A stretch of 64,000 nt of DNA from Clostridiales bacterium. GTDB lineage: Bacteria; Bacillota; DSM-16504; Desulfitibacterales; JAICDB01. The stretch lies in the NCBI GenBank assembly GCA_020063565.1, contig JAICDB010000006.1:62001-126000 (forward strand), written 5' to 3'. This document shows, one piece after another, positions 38,789 to 48,621 of the stretch. The translations under genes and the position numbers were made by a program. Positions within the stretch are counted from its first letter, which is position 1; each line of letters begins with the position of its first letter. Below the pieces are notes generated by a model. That model was not told where the DNA came from and made no database searches. It was given only the letters and a program-made list of their open reading frames with translations.

Positions 38789-39568
38789 CTATATTTCATA
38801 GCTTTCTCCAATCTGCGGTAAATGTACTTCTCCCCCAAAACCTTCTTCCACTTCTTTTTTTATTGTCTCAATTTCATATTCCGGAAAAAAATGTGTCGGA
38901 AGAAACTTTTTAACTTCTGCTTTTTTTGCTAGTTCTCCAGCTTGTTTGGTTACCAAGTGTTTACCTCTGGCATAATCCATATCTTTTTCTAAAACAGAAG
39001 CTTCACAAAGAAAAAGATCCGCTCCAAAAGCAAAAGATTCGAGTTCAGGTATGTACTCTGTATCAGCGCTATAGACAATTCTTTTTTTCATAGCGGTAAC
39101 TGCAACTGCATAAGCAGGTATAGAATGTTTTACTTTGAAAAATTCTACTTGCAGGTTTTTAATTTTTTGCTTTTTTATAGTACCATATTCTGTTATTGTA
39201 TCAGTAATATCCTCAAAATAATAAAACCTGAGACAGTCGTTAAATTTAAGAAGAGGCTGAAGCTTTTCAGAGGGTTGCCCTGTAATAAAAACAGGCAGTT
39301 TATCTTTGCGATATTTATAGAGAAAACCTGCATTAATAGCATATCTTAATGGAGCAAGATCGCCACAGTGATCCGCATGGAGATGGGATACAATTACCGC
39401 ATCCAGGTCCCACGCTTTACAATGCTTATGCAGTTTCCCTACAATTCCATTACCGCATTCCAGTAAAATCTTTGTACCATCACCTTCTATTAAATATCCA
39501 GAACATGCCCCATCAGCCGCCGGATAAGGGCTCCAGTTACCAAGAACAGTTAGCTTCAAAGATAACAC
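38789..39568 (-). CDS. MBL-fold metallo-hydrolase, RNase Z-like
   Basis: A 259-residue metallo-beta-lactamase-fold protein. The metal motif [10 protein letters not shown] lies near residue 60, with further ligands in [19 protein letters not shown] and [10 protein letters not shown]. It resembles the RNase Z/arylsulfatase-like MBL branch (YhfI group), but the flexible arm of true RNase Z is not evident, so the substrate is unknown. The start is ambiguous: GTG at 39568, or TTG at 39559, which is better placed to AGGCGGTG. It lies just upstream of rph. Confidence 0.82.
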   Translation of the reverse strand: MLSLKLTVLGNWSPYPAADGACSGYLIEGDGTKILLECGNGIVGKLHKHCKAWDLDAVIVSHLHADHCGDLAPLRYAINAGFLYKYRKDKLPVFITGQPSEKLQPLLKFNDCLRFYYFEDITDTITEYGTIKKQKIKNLQVEFFKVKHSIPAYAVAVTAMKKRIVYSADTEYIPELESFAFGADLFLCEASVLEKDMDYARGKHLVTKQAGELAKKAEVKKFLPTHFFPEYEIETIKKEVEEGFGGEVHLPQIGESYEI

Positions 39569-39596
39569 CGCCTAATCCTATTTTTTAATCCTTAAG

Positions 39597-39620
39597 AGGA
39601 TGTTCGAATACTCATTTTAA
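39597..39620. repeat. Collapsed copy of the TTCGAA repeat
   Basis: AGGATGTTCGAATACTCATT joins the left end of the repeat directly to its right end, as if the interior had been deleted. It overlaps the stop of the dehydrogenase gene at 39612. Confidence 0.5.
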
Positions 39621-40592
39621 TACTTCTTTATTTACTAGATTAGGTATTTCTTCGCCATTTAATGCAGCAATTATATTTTGGGCAGCCATTACTGCCATAC
39701 GACTCCTGGTTTCCAAAGTAGCGCTTCCGACGTGTGGGGCAAGAACAACATTTTCCATTTGTAATAATTCCTTGGGAACGAGGGGTTCGTTTTCAAAAAC
39801 ATCCAGCCCGGCTCCTGCAATTTTCTTTTCCTTTAAAGCAGCAATTAAAGCTTTTTCATCAATGACAGGACCTCTAGCGGTGTTTATTATGTAAGCGGTT
39901 TCTTTCATTAATTCCAGTTCTTTTTCACCTATTAAATGTCTGGTACCTTTAGTTAAAGGGACATGGAGTGACACAAAATCAGCTTCCTTAAGTAAATCTT
40001 CAAGTGGATAATACATTGCCTCCAGTCTTTTTTCTTCTTCCTCAGAAATTGCCCCACTGCTATTGTAATAAATAACTCTCATGTCAAAACCTTTTGCTCT
40101 TTTTGCCATAGCCTTTCCAATTCTACCCATACCAATTATACCGAGAGTTTTTCCATAAACATCGGTACCAAGGAGGAACATTGGGCCCCACCCCTTAAAT
40201 TCTTTAGTTCTAAGGTATCTTTCACATTCACCGAGTCTCCTGGCAACAGCCATCATCAAAAGCCATGCAAGGTCTGCGGTGGTTTCAGTTAAAACACCAG
40301 GAGTATTGCTAACAGGTATCCCCCTTTTTGTAGCCTCTTCTATATCGATATTATTATAACCAACAGCATAGTCCGCAATAATTTTTAAATTTGGATTTGC
40401 ATCCATTACTTCTGCATCAATAATATCCGTTAAAAGAGGAAGTAAAGCATCCTTTCCTTTAACACCTGCAATTATTTCCTCCTTTGTCAGGGGTCTATCA
40501 TAGGGATTTACTTCCACATCATATCTTTCCTTAAGCATGTCCAATCCGGCAGCAGGAATTTCCCTTGTTACAAAAACCTTAGCCCTTGACAT
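39612..40592 (-). CDS. D-isomer-specific 2-hydroxyacid dehydrogenase (glyoxylate reductase-like)
   Basis: A 326-residue NAD(P)-dependent dehydrogenase. The Rossmann motif GIIGMGRIGKAMAKRA lies near residue 150; catalytic Arg (NTARGPVIDE), Glu (DVFENEP) and His (APHVGSAT) are all present. Closest pattern is glyoxylate/hydroxypyruvate reductase (GyaR); a phosphoglycerate dehydrogenase is less likely without an ACT domain. ATG at 40592 follows AAGGAGG. The open frame extends 33 codons upstream through repeat copy B, but that part is not coding. Confidence 0.9.
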   Translation of the reverse strand: MSRAKVFVTREIPAAGLDMLKERYDVEVNPYDRPLTKEEIIAGVKGKDALLPLLTDIIDAEVMDANPNLKIIADYAVGYNNIDIEEATKRGIPVSNTPGVLTETTADLAWLLMMAVARRLGECERYLRTKEFKGWGPMFLLGTDVYGKTLGIIGMGRIGKAMAKRAKGFDMRVIYYNSSGAISEEEEKRLEAMYYPLEDLLKEADFVSLHVPLTKGTRHLIGEKELELMKETAYIINTARGPVIDEKALIAALKEKKIAGAGLDVFENEPLVPKELLQMENVVLAPHVGSATLETRSRMAVMAAQNIIAALNGEEIPNLVNKEVLK

Positions 40593-40614
40593 CTTATTAG
40601 CCTCCTTCTTAAAT

Positions 40615-40745
40615 AGGATGTTCGAAAAGTCCGCGCGAAATCCACTTCGAATTTCGGCGTTGGCTTGTCTCCTGCGCTGCTCACCCGGCACTTAACCAGA
40701 CAATTTGCCTTTTCCATCTCGTGCTCCTTTTCGAACACTCACTTA
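40615..40745. repeat. TTCGAA-ended miniature repeat, copy B
   Basis: About 131 bases, starting AGGATGTTCGAAAAGTCCGC and ending CTCCTTTTCGAACACTCACT. Its first ~50 bases match copy A at 34670-34792 with one or two changes; the middle differs. It produces a false N-terminal extension to the dehydrogenase frame. Confidence 0.75.
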
Positions 40746-40761
40746 AAATTAATTTTTTAAA

Positions 40762-41529
40762 TTAATTACGCATCTTCTCTAAACCAAAAAAGGCACAACC
40801 TATGGCACCGTTAAACTGCGGATATGGCGGGATAAGCACTTTAGACCCTGTTTCTTTTTCAAGTATGCGAACAAGAGCCTTATTATTAGCAACTCCACCG
40901 GTAAAGACAATGGTGTCAGAAGGAAATTTTGCAAGCAGAGGGTGAATTCTTTTAAAAATTGTATAATTAACACCTGCTGCCAGTCTTTCGATTGGGTGAC
41001 CTTCAACAATTTTTCCGATTAATTCCGATTCCCCAAAAACTGCACATGTTGAACTTAGAGAAACAGGATCTTCCCAGTGATTGCTTAAGTCTTCCAGTGT
41101 AATATCAAGAACCTTTGCCATATTTTCCAGGTATCTTCCTGAACTGGCAGCACATTTATCATTGGTAAGAAAATCAACCATTTTTCCTTTTCTTACTTTA
41201 ATTATTTTACTGTCTTGCCCACCTAGATCAAGTAATGTAAAATCCCGTAGTCCTGATTGGTATAATGCCCCGTATAAGTGTGCTTTGATTTCAGGAATAG
41301 ATTCTGCTCCCTCAACCTCTATTGTTAATCTGCCATAACCGGTGGAAACAACCTTTTCCATGATAGGCAAACCTAATGCAGAAAAATCTATTTGTAATTG
41401 ATTGGACTTCTTTTTTCCATATTTTTTATAAAAGCTAATTGTTTCATAAATATATGTCTTATATAAACTATTATTTTTAAAAAGTACAATTTTCACATTT
41501 CGACTACCAAGGTCAATTCCACCAATCAC
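40762..41529 (-). CDS. BadF/BadG/BcrA-type ATPase, 2-hydroxyacyl-CoA dehydratase activator
   Basis: A 255-residue ASKHA-fold ATPase with GGIDLGSRNVKIVLF, LLDLGGQDSKII and FTGGVANN. Two Cys in KCAASSGRY and SSTCAVFGE hold the [4Fe-4S] cluster at the dimer interface of such activators. They use ATP to push one electron into a partner dehydratase or related reductase. The partner is probably the gene directly upstream (41566). GTG follows AAGGGA. The actual substrate is not known. Confidence 0.88.
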   Translation of the reverse strand: MIGGIDLGSRNVKIVLFKNNSLYKTYIYETISFYKKYGKKKSNQLQIDFSALGLPIMEKVVSTGYGRLTIEVEGAESIPEIKAHLYGALYQSGLRDFTLLDLGGQDSKIIKVRKGKMVDFLTNDKCAASSGRYLENMAKVLDITLEDLSNHWEDPVSLSSTCAVFGESELIGKIVEGHPIERLAAGVNYTIFKRIHPLLAKFPSDTIVFTGGVANNKALVRILEKETGSKVLIPPYPQFNGAIGCAFFGLEKMRN

Positions 41530-41565
41530 GTACTATCCCTTCCCTTTAATAGTTTTAAAACACTA

Positions 41566-42540
41566 TTATGCCAGCATTTCTACAAAGGTATCGATTCTCA
41601 TTTTTGTTCGAGCATCCAGTTTGCCGGGATTGTCTCCCTCTATGGTTAAGATAGGAATATCTATTTGTTCTCTATAAATTATATCTTCTATTTGCCTAAA
41701 GCAAAAACTCTGTGTATAGTGAATCAAACCAGCAATTTCCCTCTTAGCAATTTCTTTTTTTATATCCTCTAACCTGGCAAAGGCATGATAAGGGTATGTG
41801 TAAAGGAGATACTGTTCTACAATGTCATCAGTATCAAAAGGCATTGTAAATTGGCGTTGTATTTCATTATAAACAACTCTTGCCCCAATATTTTCAAGAT
41901 AGTCATACAGGTCAGTAATAATTGGTGGGACACCTATAAATCCTAACCTAACATTTTCCTGTAACGGCTTTTTATTTTTAGCAACTTCTAAAAAGTCGCT
42001 TACTTTTTTCTTAAATTGCAATGGATCACCTTCAAAATCACTGCAACTCACCTGAAAAAGATGATTATGAAATCCTCCTACCTTATTTTCTTCCCAGGTA
42101 AGTCTATCTATCTCCCAAACAAGAGAGCGAATCTCGGTAAGTTTTTGCATAGTTTTATTAACCTCGGTCCATTCAACATCATAATAACTCATTAACTTTT
42201 CAATTTCAGACTTTAAAAATTTGCGATCCCTATCGTACGGATAAGCAAAGGGAATGATTTTAACTCCCCTCATTTGCAATGTCTCCATCAGTGCATGGGT
42301 ATTTGTACAATCTCCTTGAGTAACAGCTATAACTTCAGGAATTTTTTCATTTAAAGTGCAGGCATATAAACCCTTGATCCACCCGCACACATTGCGAGGA
42401 TAGCCCGCCATTTCCGATTGTTCCACCAGCTCCATTGGTTTTTCGGCAGATATAAAGATATTATTTAAATCTACAGGACTAACACCTGCAGCATATAAAA
42501 CCTCAACAGGAATAGTAGTTGTCAATCCTACTTTCTTCAT
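41566..42540 (-). CDS. 2-hydroxyacyl-CoA dehydratase D-component-like protein
   Basis: A 324-residue protein of the HgdB/HgdC-type dehydratase family, also related to double-cubane cluster proteins. Conserved Cys in NVCGWIKGLYAC, QGDCTNT and SFCFRQIED are candidate iron-sulfur ligands, and the C-terminal GDNPGKLDARTKMRIDTF is a family ending. It is shorter than the ~420 residues of studied double-cubane proteins and there is no second subunit gene. Its ATG overlaps the murI stop by four bases (ATGA). An electron-transfer partner of the ATPase at 40762 is likely; the reaction is unknown. Confidence 0.8.
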   Translation of the reverse strand: MKKVGLTTTIPVEVLYAAGVSPVDLNNIFISAEKPMELVEQSEMAGYPRNVCGWIKGLYACTLNEKIPEVIAVTQGDCTNTHALMETLQMRGVKIIPFAYPYDRDRKFLKSEIEKLMSYYDVEWTEVNKTMQKLTEIRSLVWEIDRLTWEENKVGGFHNHLFQVSCSDFEGDPLQFKKKVSDFLEVAKNKKPLQENVRLGFIGVPPIITDLYDYLENIGARVVYNEIQRQFTMPFDTDDIVEQYLLYTYPYHAFARLEDIKKEIAKREIAGLIHYTQSFCFRQIEDIIYREQIDIPILTIEGDNPGKLDARTKMRIDTFVEMLA

Positions 42541-43334
42541 AATATCACCTTCTTGACTTCTGGTAATAGTTTCCCAGTAAGCTTTGACCCAACTTTTCTA
42601 AATGAATTTGGATCACCGCTGACATAATATATTTCTTTCTTATTTTTTTTCTGCAAGGGTTTTCCGGAAGAATTAAAAATTAAGTTTGCTTCTTTAACAG
42701 TTTCTATTGCCGGATCAACTATTTTTACTTCCGACCCCAGTATTGCAGTTATTACATCCCTTAGATACGGATAGTGAGTACAACCGAGAATTAATGTATC
42801 AATATTTTTTTCCATCAGTTTTGTTACATACTCTTCTGCGGCTTCATAGGCTCTTTTTGAGTGAACATCTCCTCTTTCAACAAGAGGAACAAATTGCGGA
42901 CATGCCTGCCCAAATACTTTTATATCAGAGTCTAGAATTGCTGCATTTTTTGCATGGGAACCACTCTTTATAGTAGTTTCTGTACCGATAACCCCAATCC
43001 TGCCATTCTTGGTAAGTTTAATGGCTGATTTTATTCCAGGCATAATAACTCCGATAATGGGATTTGAATATTTCTCCTGTAAATGGTCTAAAGCCACTGA
43101 AGATGTACTGTTACATGCATCGATAATAACCCCCGCACCTTCTCTAATTAAAAAGTGTGTAATTTCATCAGCAAACCTTATTAATTCCTCTGCCGGACGA
43201 GGTCCATAGGGAACATGGGCAGTATCACCAAAATATATTATGTCTGCATCTGGAATTTGTTTAAATACTTCTTCTACGATAGATAATCCTCCAACTCCTG
43301 AATCAAATATGCCAATAGGTTTATGCTCGAACAA
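42537..43334 (-). CDS. murI: Glutamate racemase
   Basis: A 265-residue racemase making D-glutamate for peptidoglycan. The two catalytic Cys lie in DACNSTSS and LGCTHYPYL; GIFDSGVGGLSI is the N-terminal family signature. It is coupled by a 4-base overlap to the dehydratase-like gene that follows. Length normal. Confidence 0.96.
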   Translation of the reverse strand: MFEHKPIGIFDSGVGGLSIVEEVFKQIPDADIIYFGDTAHVPYGPRPAEELIRFADEITHFLIREGAGVIIDACNSTSSVALDHLQEKYSNPIIGVIMPGIKSAIKLTKNGRIGVIGTETTIKSGSHAKNAAILDSDIKVFGQACPQFVPLVERGDVHSKRAYEAAEEYVTKLMEKNIDTLILGCTHYPYLRDVITAILGSEVKIVDPAIETVKEANLIFNSSGKPLQKKNKKEIYYVSGDPNSFRKVGSKLTGKLLPEVKKVIL

Positions 43335-43469
43335 ATTACTACGCCCCTCTTTCTAATACATATCTCTTTTATATTTTATGTTCAAAACATATCCGAAATT
43401 ATATAATAAATTAACTTCTTAAACTATAACATAAAATTTTTAGAGAGTGGAGTAGTTGACAAGTGCTAA

Positions 43470-43517
43470 TTAAAATATTTAAGGGTGAGACACTTGTCTC
43501 ACCCTTAAATATTTTAA
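43470..43517. terminator. Strong bidirectional terminator between amidase and murI
   Basis: A perfect 23-bp inverted repeat with a 2-base centre (arms TTAAAATATTTAAGGG... at 43470-43492 and 43495-43517). T-rich ends face both ways. It ends the amidase transcript. Confidence 0.85.
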
Positions 43518-43530
43518 TTTTAGAAAGATT

Positions 43531-45669
43531 TTACTCCAGAAAGTAACTGCTTATTCCTTGAGCAATTCCTTGGGCAAGTTTATTTTGAAAAGCTTCACTA
43601 GCCAGCAGTTTTTCTTCCCTTGGATTTGTAATAAATGCAGTTTCAACCAGGACAGATGGCATTTCGGTTTCCCTGAGGACCTTAAAGCCTCTTTCAATTA
43701 TCCCCTCATCTCTAGTTGCTGCATACTTTACAATATAATACTGAATAAGACGAGCCAGTTTTTCCCTTTCTGCCCTTTGATTGCTGGCAGTGGAATTCCA
43801 ATCTGAAGCATAATAATATACAGATGAACCGTTTACCGCAGGGTTGGGATTTGCATTAGCATGAATACTAACAAAGATATCAGCATCCATATCATTTGCC
43901 ACTGCAGCCCTTCCTGCTAAACTTAATGCTGTATCCCCCGTACGAGTCATGATGACGGTTGCACCCTGACTATTGAGAATTGCAGCGGTTTTTTTAGCTA
44001 TTTCCAATACAACATCTGCCTCATGAGTACCTGCGGGACCTATCGCTCCCGGGTCAGCCCAGTTTCCAGGCTGCAAGCTACCATGTCCGGGATCGATTAC
44101 AATAACCTTACCTTGTAATGATGATTTTTGTAAAAAGAAGCTAAGAACCTCTCCGTCAAATAATTCCTCAACGTTATAAGAAACCGGAGTAAGTAAATCA
44201 ATAACTATTCTAGAGGTATCTTCCTCAAACTGGCCAACTCTTATAGACTTCACAAATTTATTATCAAAACTTTGTTCCAAGCTTTCTTCAGCAAGTGCAA
44301 CTTTAGTACCCGGTATATCAATCACAAGTCTTTTTGGGTTTTGCAACACAAAAGCTGAATGTTGAAGGGGTTCATTGCCCTGAATAAGTATTTCAACACC
44401 ATGACCTGTATCTTTAAGTATTACATTTTGAATAGCAGGATAATCTAACTCTTCATCAACTTTAGGCAATGTGCTGAGATAATCTTCCCGTGTAGATGAA
44501 CCTCTAGAGGGATTAACAGATTGTATAGAAACTAGAGAACCATGAATCCATCCCTGTGAACCGTCATTTAACCTTACTTCATACCACTCATTTGAACTGC
44601 CTAAGACCAAAAGGCTATCACCTTTACTGACTTGCGAAATTACTTCATATCCTAAACCTGGTCCTGAACGGATATTTACCACATTTCCTATGACAAGCGC
44701 TTTCCTTCGCAAATTTCGCGGGCTATCTACACTATTATTGGTAGCGCCATCATCCTCTATAATTGAGATATCAACCAGCCATCCTGCTATCCAGCCCTGG
44801 CTTTCAAGTGGTAGTTTAACCTTGTACCAGGTTCTTCCCTCACTGTCAACTCCTTCATCCAAAACTTCCAATTCCGTACCTGCGGGAAACTGATCTATTC
44901 TAGTAAAATTAACTCCGGCACCACTTCTAATATTAACTATGTTTCCAGTTATAGTTGCAACTTTTTTCTTCGAAGAAGCATCAATACCTCCAACATCCTT
45001 ATTTTTTAGTTCAATTGTTACAGTATTATTTTTACCATCCCAACCAACGGTAGCGCCAAATGCTTCACTGACAAAACGTAAAGGCACCATTGTTCTTTCA
45101 TTCTTAATGATAGGTTGAGTATCTATTTCGATCCTTGAATCATTAACCTGAACAGACTTTTTTTCAATCCATAAAAAAACTTTTTTATCTCCAAGAACAA
45201 TACTTACTTTCTGCTCATCTTCATTCCAGCCCACCACCGCTCCTAATTCCTCGGCAACAAAACGAATGGGAACCATGGTCCGGTCATTTTTATCTATAAA
45301 AGGTTGCGTGTCAAATTTTACCTCTTGTCCGTTAACTTTAACCTTTAAGTTATTACCAGTCTCAGAAGAAGTAGAGTATTTTAATTCAGCATAATCATCA
45401 ATAACCCAGCCCTTCTGACCTGACGGAAGTACAACATTATACCAACCATTTTGAGATTTTAAAGCAGGTAACACAGTACCTTCCGGAAGAGTATGTACTT
45501 TACTGTAATCTAAACCCGGACCAGACCTTATGTTAACCCAATTACCTGTAATAGTTACCGAACCAATTTCCTCTGCATTTGCTGCTAAAGACAACGATAA
45601 GGTTATAATAATAACTGCAAAAAATATTATTGAAAATAAAGGAAAACTAAATGCTTTAACTGATTTCAA
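43531..45669 (-). CDS. Exported N-acetylmuramoyl-L-alanine amidase with SH3b, CuAO_N1 and AMIN domains
   Basis: About 712 residues. In order: signal peptide (PLFSIIFFAVIIITLSLSLA), SH3b domain, two copper-amine-oxidase-N-type repeats (DRTMVPIRFVAEELGAVVGW and ERTMVPLRFVSEAFGATVGW), a second and a third SH3b domain, an AMIN domain, and a C-terminal amidase_3 domain with zinc ligands in IDPGHG, HEADVVLE and SIHANAN. It cleaves the stem peptide from muramic acid in the wall. TTG at 45669 is chosen since AGGAGG lies eight bases before it; the longer frame to 45699 includes that site. Confidence 0.92.
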   Translation of the reverse strand: MKSVKAFSFPLFSIIFFAVIIITLSLSLAANAEEIGSVTITGNWVNIRSGPGLDYSKVHTLPEGTVLPALKSQNGWYNVVLPSGQKGWVIDDYAELKYSTSSETGNNLKVKVNGQEVKFDTQPFIDKNDRTMVPIRFVAEELGAVVGWNEDEQKVSIVLGDKKVFLWIEKKSVQVNDSRIEIDTQPIIKNERTMVPLRFVSEAFGATVGWDGKNNTVTIELKNKDVGGIDASSKKKVATITGNIVNIRSGAGVNFTRIDQFPAGTELEVLDEGVDSEGRTWYKVKLPLESQGWIAGWLVDISIIEDDGATNNSVDSPRNLRRKALVIGNVVNIRSGPGLGYEVISQVSKGDSLLVLGSSNEWYEVRLNDGSQGWIHGSLVSIQSVNPSRGSSTREDYLSTLPKVDEELDYPAIQNVILKDTGHGVEILIQGNEPLQHSAFVLQNPKRLVIDIPGTKVALAEESLEQSFDNKFVKSIRVGQFEEDTSRIVIDLLTPVSYNVEELFDGEVLSFFLQKSSLQGKVIVIDPGHGSLQPGNWADPGAIGPAGTHEADVVLEIAKKTAAILNSQGATVIMTRTGDTALSLAGRAAVANDMDADIFVSIHANANPNPAVNGSSVYYYASDWNSTASNQRAEREKLARLIQYYIVKYAATRDEGIIERGFKVLRETEMPSVLVETAFITNPREEKLLASEAFQNKLAQGIAQGISSYFLE

Positions 45670-45769
45670 AATTGCCACCTCCTGGCGCTTTTCAGGCACA
45701 TTCTACAGGTTTCGCCAAAGTCTTCTTTTTTTCCTGCCAGGAGTAAGTAAATTATTTATCCAAATATTA

Positions 45770-45804
45770 GTAAAAAAAATACCCAACCTAGTATCAGTTG
45801 GGCA
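45770..45804 (-). terminator. Terminator after the GerMN lipoprotein gene
   Basis: CCCAAC pairs with GTTGGG (45782-45801) and a run of eight T follows on the minus strand. It separates the lipoprotein gene from the amidase gene. Confidence 0.8.
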
Positions 45805-45814
45805 TCAGAATTAT

Positions 45815-46444
45815 TTACAATTCCGTGTTGGGGGCCAGGGCAGTGGAAACATCTATGCTTCCAGCAATTGTATCTACATATTTTCCATCCACTAAAAACT
45901 GCACTTTATCAACTGTGGGAAACTGGCACAATGTATTAACTATAGAATAGACAGTAAGTGCTTCTGCCTGTGGATTTCCAATATGGTTCTCTACCAATTC
46001 CTTGCTGAAATCAACTATTATTAAACCATTATCTTTAACATTGATATCTAAGAGTTCCGTTCCCACTGGTATCGTCGGAAGCAGGTTCGACTCAGGACTT
46101 GGACCTTTAATCAATTCTGCCACTGTAGCCCTTGCAATTCCTTCAACCTTCGGAATTTCTCTAACCTCTTTAACCAGGTTATCCCCTTCAGGCCCTGCAA
46201 ACCACAAATCTACAGCAATTGTTTCTTCAACAGTAGGTGGTAAAGTACCAATTTCATCCACTTCTTGCGACTGATCATCTAAATTTTCTGCATCACTAGC
46301 ACTTTGTTCAATAACTATGTCCGGTTCATCTTCTCCATTAAACTTTTCCTTCAATTTGTCCACAGCGCTACAACCTGTTAGAGACAATACAAAAACTATC
46401 GTTAATACCAGGCAGAGCAGTTTAAAACTTTTTGTACTTTTCAA
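45815..46444 (-). CDS. GerMN-domain lipoprotein
   Basis: About 209 residues: a lipoprotein signal ending in LTGC, an acidic linker, and a GerMN domain (LWFAGPEGDNLVKEVREI, ELIKGP, IVDFSKELV). GerM in Bacillus is needed for engulfment and germination; single-domain relatives are surface lipoproteins of unclear role. TTG at 46444 is used because GAGGAGGG lies just upstream and is inside the longer frame that begins at 46495. It is divergent from the LytTR regulator gene and may be its target. Confidence 0.85.
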   Translation of the reverse strand: MKSTKSFKLLCLVLTIVFVLSLTGCSAVDKLKEKFNGEDEPDIVIEQSASDAENLDDQSQEVDEIGTLPPTVEETIAVDLWFAGPEGDNLVKEVREIPKVEGIARATVAELIKGPSPESNLLPTIPVGTELLDINVKDNGLIIVDFSKELVENHIGNPQAEALTVYSIVNTLCQFPTVDKVQFLVDGKYVDTIAGSIDVSTALAPNTEL

Positions 46445-46632
46445 TTTACATTCCCTCCTCACTAAAGGTTTGTTCACTATAAATAAATATCTCAAAGAGG
46501 AGGAATTTATTACTAAAAAATTTTCAAAGCAACTTAATTAAATTGCCTAAAATTGTTTTTAGAAGGATGAAGGAATTTTTGTTATTTTCGCAAATATATA
46601 AATAATAGATATGCTTAAGGAGGAAGCAGGGA

Positions 46633-47403
46633 ATGAGTAACACATATAAAATTTTGATTGTAGATGATGAATATCCCGCACGTCAAGAATTAAGATACTT
46701 ACTTAAGGATTATCCAAATCTCGAAATAGTTGGAGAAGCGACAAATGCTGGCGAAGCAATGCAGTTGATAAATGCATTGGATTACTCAATACTGTTTTTA
46801 GATATCCAGATGCCTGGAGTAGACGGTCTGGAGTTATGCCGCCAGCTCAAAGAATCGGGGAAATCCCCACTGGTTGTCTTTGTTACTGCTCATCAGGAAT
46901 ATGCTATAGATGCATTCGATGTTAATGCGGTTGATTACCTTTTAAAGCCTGTTAGCGAAAAAAAATTACAAGAAACAGTACAAAAAATTATATCCAGATT
47001 GGAAGCCACAAAATCCGGGGAAAAAACCTCTGATTCAGGCAATAAGGCTGAAACATCCCCCACTTTAGAAGTGGTCCCCGTTGATTATCAGGGAAAAACA
47101 ATACTTTTAAAAGAACAGGATATTATTTTTATTAATGCTTCGAATGATTATACAGAAATAAAAACCTACAATAAAAAATACCTCTCTCGTTTTACTCTTA
47201 AAGAGTTGGAAAAGAGACTTAATCCAAATTTATTTTATCGCTGTCATCGTTCCTATATGGTTAATATAAAAAAGGTCAGGGAAGTTGTACCCCTTTATAA
47301 TGGCACATTACTGTTGACGGTAGATGACATGGAAAAAACCGAGGTCCCTGTAAGCCGATCTCAGGCTAAAAAAGTAAAAAAGATACTGGGAATAGACAGT
47401 TAA
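46633..47403 (+). CDS. LytTR-family response regulator
   Basis: A 256-residue regulator: an N-terminal receiver domain with acidic pocket DD at 11-12, phosphoacceptor Asp57 (LFLDIQMPG) and Lys in LLKPV, then a LytTR DNA-binding domain (about residues 145-253, ending with RSQAKKVKKIL). No sensor kinase gene is adjacent, so it is an orphan here. LytTR regulators often control wall, biofilm or export genes; the neighbouring amidase and GerMN genes are plausible targets by inference. ATG follows AAGGAGGAAG. Confidence 0.92.
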   Translation: MSNTYKILIVDDEYPARQELRYLLKDYPNLEIVGEATNAGEAMQLINALDYSILFLDIQMPGVDGLELCRQLKESGKSPLVVFVTAHQEYAIDAFDVNAVDYLLKPVSEKKLQETVQKIISRLEATKSGEKTSDSGNKAETSPTLEVVPVDYQGKTILLKEQDIIFINASNDYTEIKTYNKKYLSRFTLKELEKRLNPNLFYRCHRSYMVNIKKVREVVPLYNGTLLLTVDDMEKTEVPVSRSQAKKVKKILGIDS

Positions 47404-47440
47404 AAAGCATTTCCAGCCTTAAGGCCGGAAATGCTTTTTT
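47404..47440. terminator. Bidirectional terminator between the LytTR gene and hisC
   Basis: AAAAGCATTTCC and GGAAATGCTTTT form a 12-bp stem, with T-rich flanks in both directions, between convergent genes. Confidence 0.85.
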
Positions 47441-48545
47441 ACATTTCTTCCAAACATTCTTTAAGAGCTTTAATAAACCTCTGGTTTTGTTCCATGGTAC
47501 CAATTGTAACCCGAAGATAGGTATCCATTCCAAATATGTCTCCAGTTCTAACTATAACACCTTTTCTTAACATCTTCTGGAACAATAGTTTACTATCCTT
47601 ACCCGTATCAACCATTATAAAATTTGCTTCCGTAGGAATATAATTTAGATTCATATCTTCAAATGCTTGATACAGGAAAGTTTTTCCTTTTGAATTAACC
47701 TTTCTACTTAACTCAAGATGCTCCCTGTCTTGTAATGCCGCTACAGCAGCAAATTGAGCCATAGAATTGACATTAAAGGGTTCCCTGGTTCGTGACACAA
47801 GAGCTATCAGGTCAGGGGATGCAACTCCGTAACCGATACGTAAACTAGCTAATGCGTATATTTTAGAAAAGGTCCGTAATACTATTACATTCTTCTTACC
47901 GTCTTTTATATATTTTAGCGTATCTGGATAATTTTCATCTTCCACATATTCATTATATGCTTCATCAAAAATAACTACTACACTATCGGGTACTTGAGCA
48001 ATAAACCTATCAACTTCTTCAGCAGAAACGCATGTACCAGTCGGGTTGTTTGGATTACATATAAAGATAAGTTTTGTTTTTGAAGAAATGCTCTCGGCAA
48101 TTTTTTCTAAAGGAAAACGGTTATTTTTAAGGGGTATCTTTACCATTTCACCACCCATTAGATGAGTTGCATAATCATACTCCGAAAAAGAAGGAGAGCC
48201 TGTTAAAACCTGGTCCCCGGGCTGTAAAAATGTTTCTGCCAAAAGCTTAATAATTTCATCAGAACCATTTCCAAAGATTAGTTGATTATCATCAACTTGC
48301 ACTTTTTCTGCTACTGCCCTTCTCAACTCAAAACAATAACCGTCGGGATAGATATGTAGCTTCTCTACAGCTTCAACAATTGCCTGTTTAGCCTTTGGTG
48401 AAGGACCAAGGGGGTTTTCATTAGAAGCCATCTTAATTATATCGGTTAGGCCGAGTTCTCTTTTTACCTCATCTATAGGTTTTCCAGGTACATATGGTTT
48501 AATATTTAATATCTCTTGCCTAAAGGTGTAAGGTAATGTGGTCAC
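47439..48545 (-). CDS. hisC: Histidinol-phosphate aminotransferase
   Basis: A 368-residue class I/II PLP aminotransferase. Signatures: MASNENPLGPSP near residue 40, PNNPTGTC, the PLP Lys in RTFSKIYALASLRIGYG, and a C-terminal Arg in LRVTIG. HisC converts imidazole acetol phosphate to histidinol phosphate and can also act on aromatic keto acids. No other his genes are close, so an aromatic or broad role is possible. GTG follows GGAGTG. Confidence 0.92.
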   Translation of the reverse strand: MTTLPYTFRQEILNIKPYVPGKPIDEVKRELGLTDIIKMASNENPLGPSPKAKQAIVEAVEKLHIYPDGYCFELRRAVAEKVQVDDNQLIFGNGSDEIIKLLAETFLQPGDQVLTGSPSFSEYDYATHLMGGEMVKIPLKNNRFPLEKIAESISSKTKLIFICNPNNPTGTCVSAEEVDRFIAQVPDSVVVIFDEAYNEYVEDENYPDTLKYIKDGKKNVIVLRTFSKIYALASLRIGYGVASPDLIALVSRTREPFNVNSMAQFAAVAALQDREHLELSRKVNSKGKTFLYQAFEDMNLNYIPTEANFIMVDTGKDSKLLFQKMLRKGVIVRTGDIFGMDTYLRVTIGTMEQNQRFIKALKECLEEM

Positions 48546-48621
48546 AATTTCTCACACTCCATCTTCTAGGGTAGCAATATTTTCTAGGATTATATCACGT
48601 TAATTTTATTTTCGCAATAAA

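Noticed and set aside
40593-40691. 33-codon N-terminal extension of the hydroxyacid dehydrogenase
   Set aside because: It is the translation of repeat copy B; a good ribosome site and ATG at 40592 give the normal family start.
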